In this document: positions 19,095 to 20,137 of the stretch, in pieces
How positions within the stretch are numbered: position 1 is the first letter of the stretch
Layout: each line of letters starts with the position of its first letter
Assembly (NCBI GenBank): GCA_003427395.1
Contig: BFEA01000275.1
Span: forward strand, 2,043,059-2,063,195
Length of the DNA stretch: 20,137 nucleotides
Source: Chara braunii
Taxonomy: Eukaryota; Streptophyta; Charophyceae; Charales; Characeae
Direction: 5' to 3'
Translations under genes and position numbers: made by a program
The notes under the pieces: model-generated
Databases searched by the model: none
What the model was told of the DNA's origin: nothing
Seen by the model: only the letters and a program-made list of their open reading frames with translations

Positions 19095-20137
19095 GTGGGG
19101 GGGGTTGTGCATGTAACACGGCCATCCCACGTGCGTGGGAAACCTGTGGTAGAGCTCACGGAAGCCTGATACAAAGTTAGTCTGCATATATGTAGTGTGC
19201 AAAAGAGCAACATCCAAGATTATTAGTTACTCCGGGAATGGAGAAGGGGAAGAGAAAGAGGGGAGGGTTTTATTAGGGAGCAAGGGGTATTAGTAATTAG
19301 TGTTAGCAGGTTAGGTGTTAGGAGAGGGATAGGTCCCAACCGTAGGGGGGGTGCACGCCCTTAAGCGCGCTTTTCGCTGCATAGCACCCATAGCAGCTCA
19401 TCAGAGGGATTAGAATTAGCTCCGGTTAGCAGTGTGGGGGAAGGACGGGAATGGGTAATTTGGGAAGTCAGGGAAGCAAGGTAAGAAAGGGGAAGGGGGG
19501 AGGTTAGGATTCCATTCCTGCGAGGTCATGCTCAGTGCAGCTTGAGGATCAGTTGCCGCCATAGCACTATGTGCACTGCGAAGCGTGACGTTAGGAAGCC
19601 GACAGCGTAAGCTGAGCGTCCAGTGTACAGACGTACGTCTCACCGATTTCTCGGGAGCAGGAATCAGCTAGGCGGACAGCGCTGCCTACCAGTGGGACAA
19701 CTTAGTTGCGAATGAGTTTCAAGAGGTAGACATGCAGGCGAGAGTTCGTGCGCTGGAGCACGGGAGCGCCAACGGTAATGGAAGTAGCCAACTCTCTTGT
19801 ACTTATGTGTGTAGAGAATGGGGGATAGAGTGAGGGTTTGGCTGGTGTCAGATGGATTTCTGAAGAGTATAGGGTGGGTATATCGTGGAAGGGGTAGGTT
19901 GGGTATGGGGGTAAGATATACATTTTGGNGGGGAGAGCTGTCCAGGTATGCGGGGTGTATGTGGTGCAGCTGGTTGCGGGNGNGTTACTGCGCCGTATCA
20001 NGACTTNTTGGTTTGCGATAGCCATAATTTTACGTAGATGATGGTATGGGTGTGTTTGTGTGTACGGTTTCTTACTAGATGTGAGTGGTTCGATTGAGGG
20101 GGTAACTTTGTAACTATTAAGGGGAACGTCGTCTCAG
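19095..20137 (-). repeat. Long direct repeat, copy 2 (candidate PLE pseudo-LTR; 5' copy on the minus strand)
   Basis: Collinear with 3408-4450 at constant offset 15,687, with 11 substitutions all before about 19556. Ns at 19929, 19981, 19983, 20001 and 20007 coincide with those of copy 1. The sequence is cut by the window end, so the repeat may be longer. It carries the intact hammerhead motif at 19358-19408. The left edge lies in GTGTGTCTGTG followed by a G run, the same place where copy 1 has a long (TG)n tract. Confidence 0.9.
19358..19408 (-). ncRNA. Type I hammerhead self-cleaving ribozyme, intact core
   Basis: Minus strand, 5' to 3': stem I strand CCCU (19408-19405), core CUGAUGA (19404-19398), stem II GCUGC (19397-19393), a 12-nt loop, GCAGC (19380-19376), core GAAA (19375-19372), stem III AAG with loop CGCG and CUU, then A17 at 19362, and stem I return strand AGGG (19361-19358). 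All invariant core bases are present, including G10.1-C11.1 closing stem II and the A15.1-U16.1 pair; H17 is A, allowed but less common than C. Predicted cleavage is between 19362 and 19361. Stem I can extend beyond an internal loop by seven pairs, CUAACCG (19429-19423) with CGGUUGG (19342-19336). Stem III is only three to four pairs, as in retroelement hammerheads. Such ribozymes in direct repeats are known from Penelope-like elements and process their transcripts. Confidence 0.85.

Noticed and set aside
19337-19430. Type III hammerhead, with stem I closed upstream of CUGAUGA
   Set aside because: No hairpin with a preceding NUH site exists upstream; the type I arrangement, with AGGG returning after stem III, satisfies all positions.

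Overview
The window looks like repeat-dominated eukaryotic nuclear DNA. It has no bacterial gene packing or operons. It has long (TG)n, (TA)n and (GA)n tracts, A/T-rich spacers, broken retroelement reading frames and scattered single-base Ns. The reverse transcriptase family and the style of the broken gene at 0.5-1.6 kb remind me of streptophyte/green-algal genomes (a Chara-like charophyte is my best guess). This is recollection only and was not checked.

Layout: 1-1619 holds a G-rich stretch and a decayed plus-strand gene of unknown function. 1620-3400 is A/T- and homopolymer-rich spacer with one perfect hairpin. 3408-4450 is copy 1 of a ~1.04 kb repeat whose copy 2 (19095-20137) closes the window. 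5238-5696 is a compositionally foreign block ending in a 38-bp Nextera mate-pair junction (5697-5734), so the assembly is chimeric or untrimmed there. 5814-5873 holds two mutually exclusive hairpins. 5936-8178 (minus) is a decayed reverse transcriptase with palm motifs A, B and C. 8179-9980 is spacer with an (AT)n-(AG)n compound microsatellite. 10002-12743 (minus) is a ~914-codon frame interrupted by three stops, coding for an unrecognised Cys-motif protein with a Pro/Thr/Ala/Gln-rich tail. 12760-14300 is A/T-rich spacer. 14311-14790 is a diverged tandem duplication around GA tracts. 14760-15420 is a possible frameshifted gene. 15420-19090 is mostly featureless.

The main discovery is a type I hammerhead ribozyme on the minus strand of each 1.04-kb repeat. 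The core in copy 2 (19358-19408) is complete. Copy 1 (3671-3721) has the same architecture but its invariant G5 is U, so it should be dead. Hammerheads in direct terminal repeats (pseudo-LTRs) are a known hallmark of Penelope-like retroelements (PLEs), and the reverse transcriptase between the repeats, on the same strand, is of PLE-like type without a visible GIY-YIG endonuclease. A coherent but unproven reading is a very large (~16 kb), decayed, endonuclease-less PLE or a nest of elements: 5' repeat with ribozyme, accessory ORF, RT, 3' repeat with ribozyme. The main reason for caution is assembly quality: both repeat copies carry Ns at the same relative positions, and a library adapter lies between them.

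Stops in the broken genes are almost all TAG or TGA. They fit C-to-T change at CAG and CGA codons, the CHG and CG methylation contexts of plant-lineage genomes.
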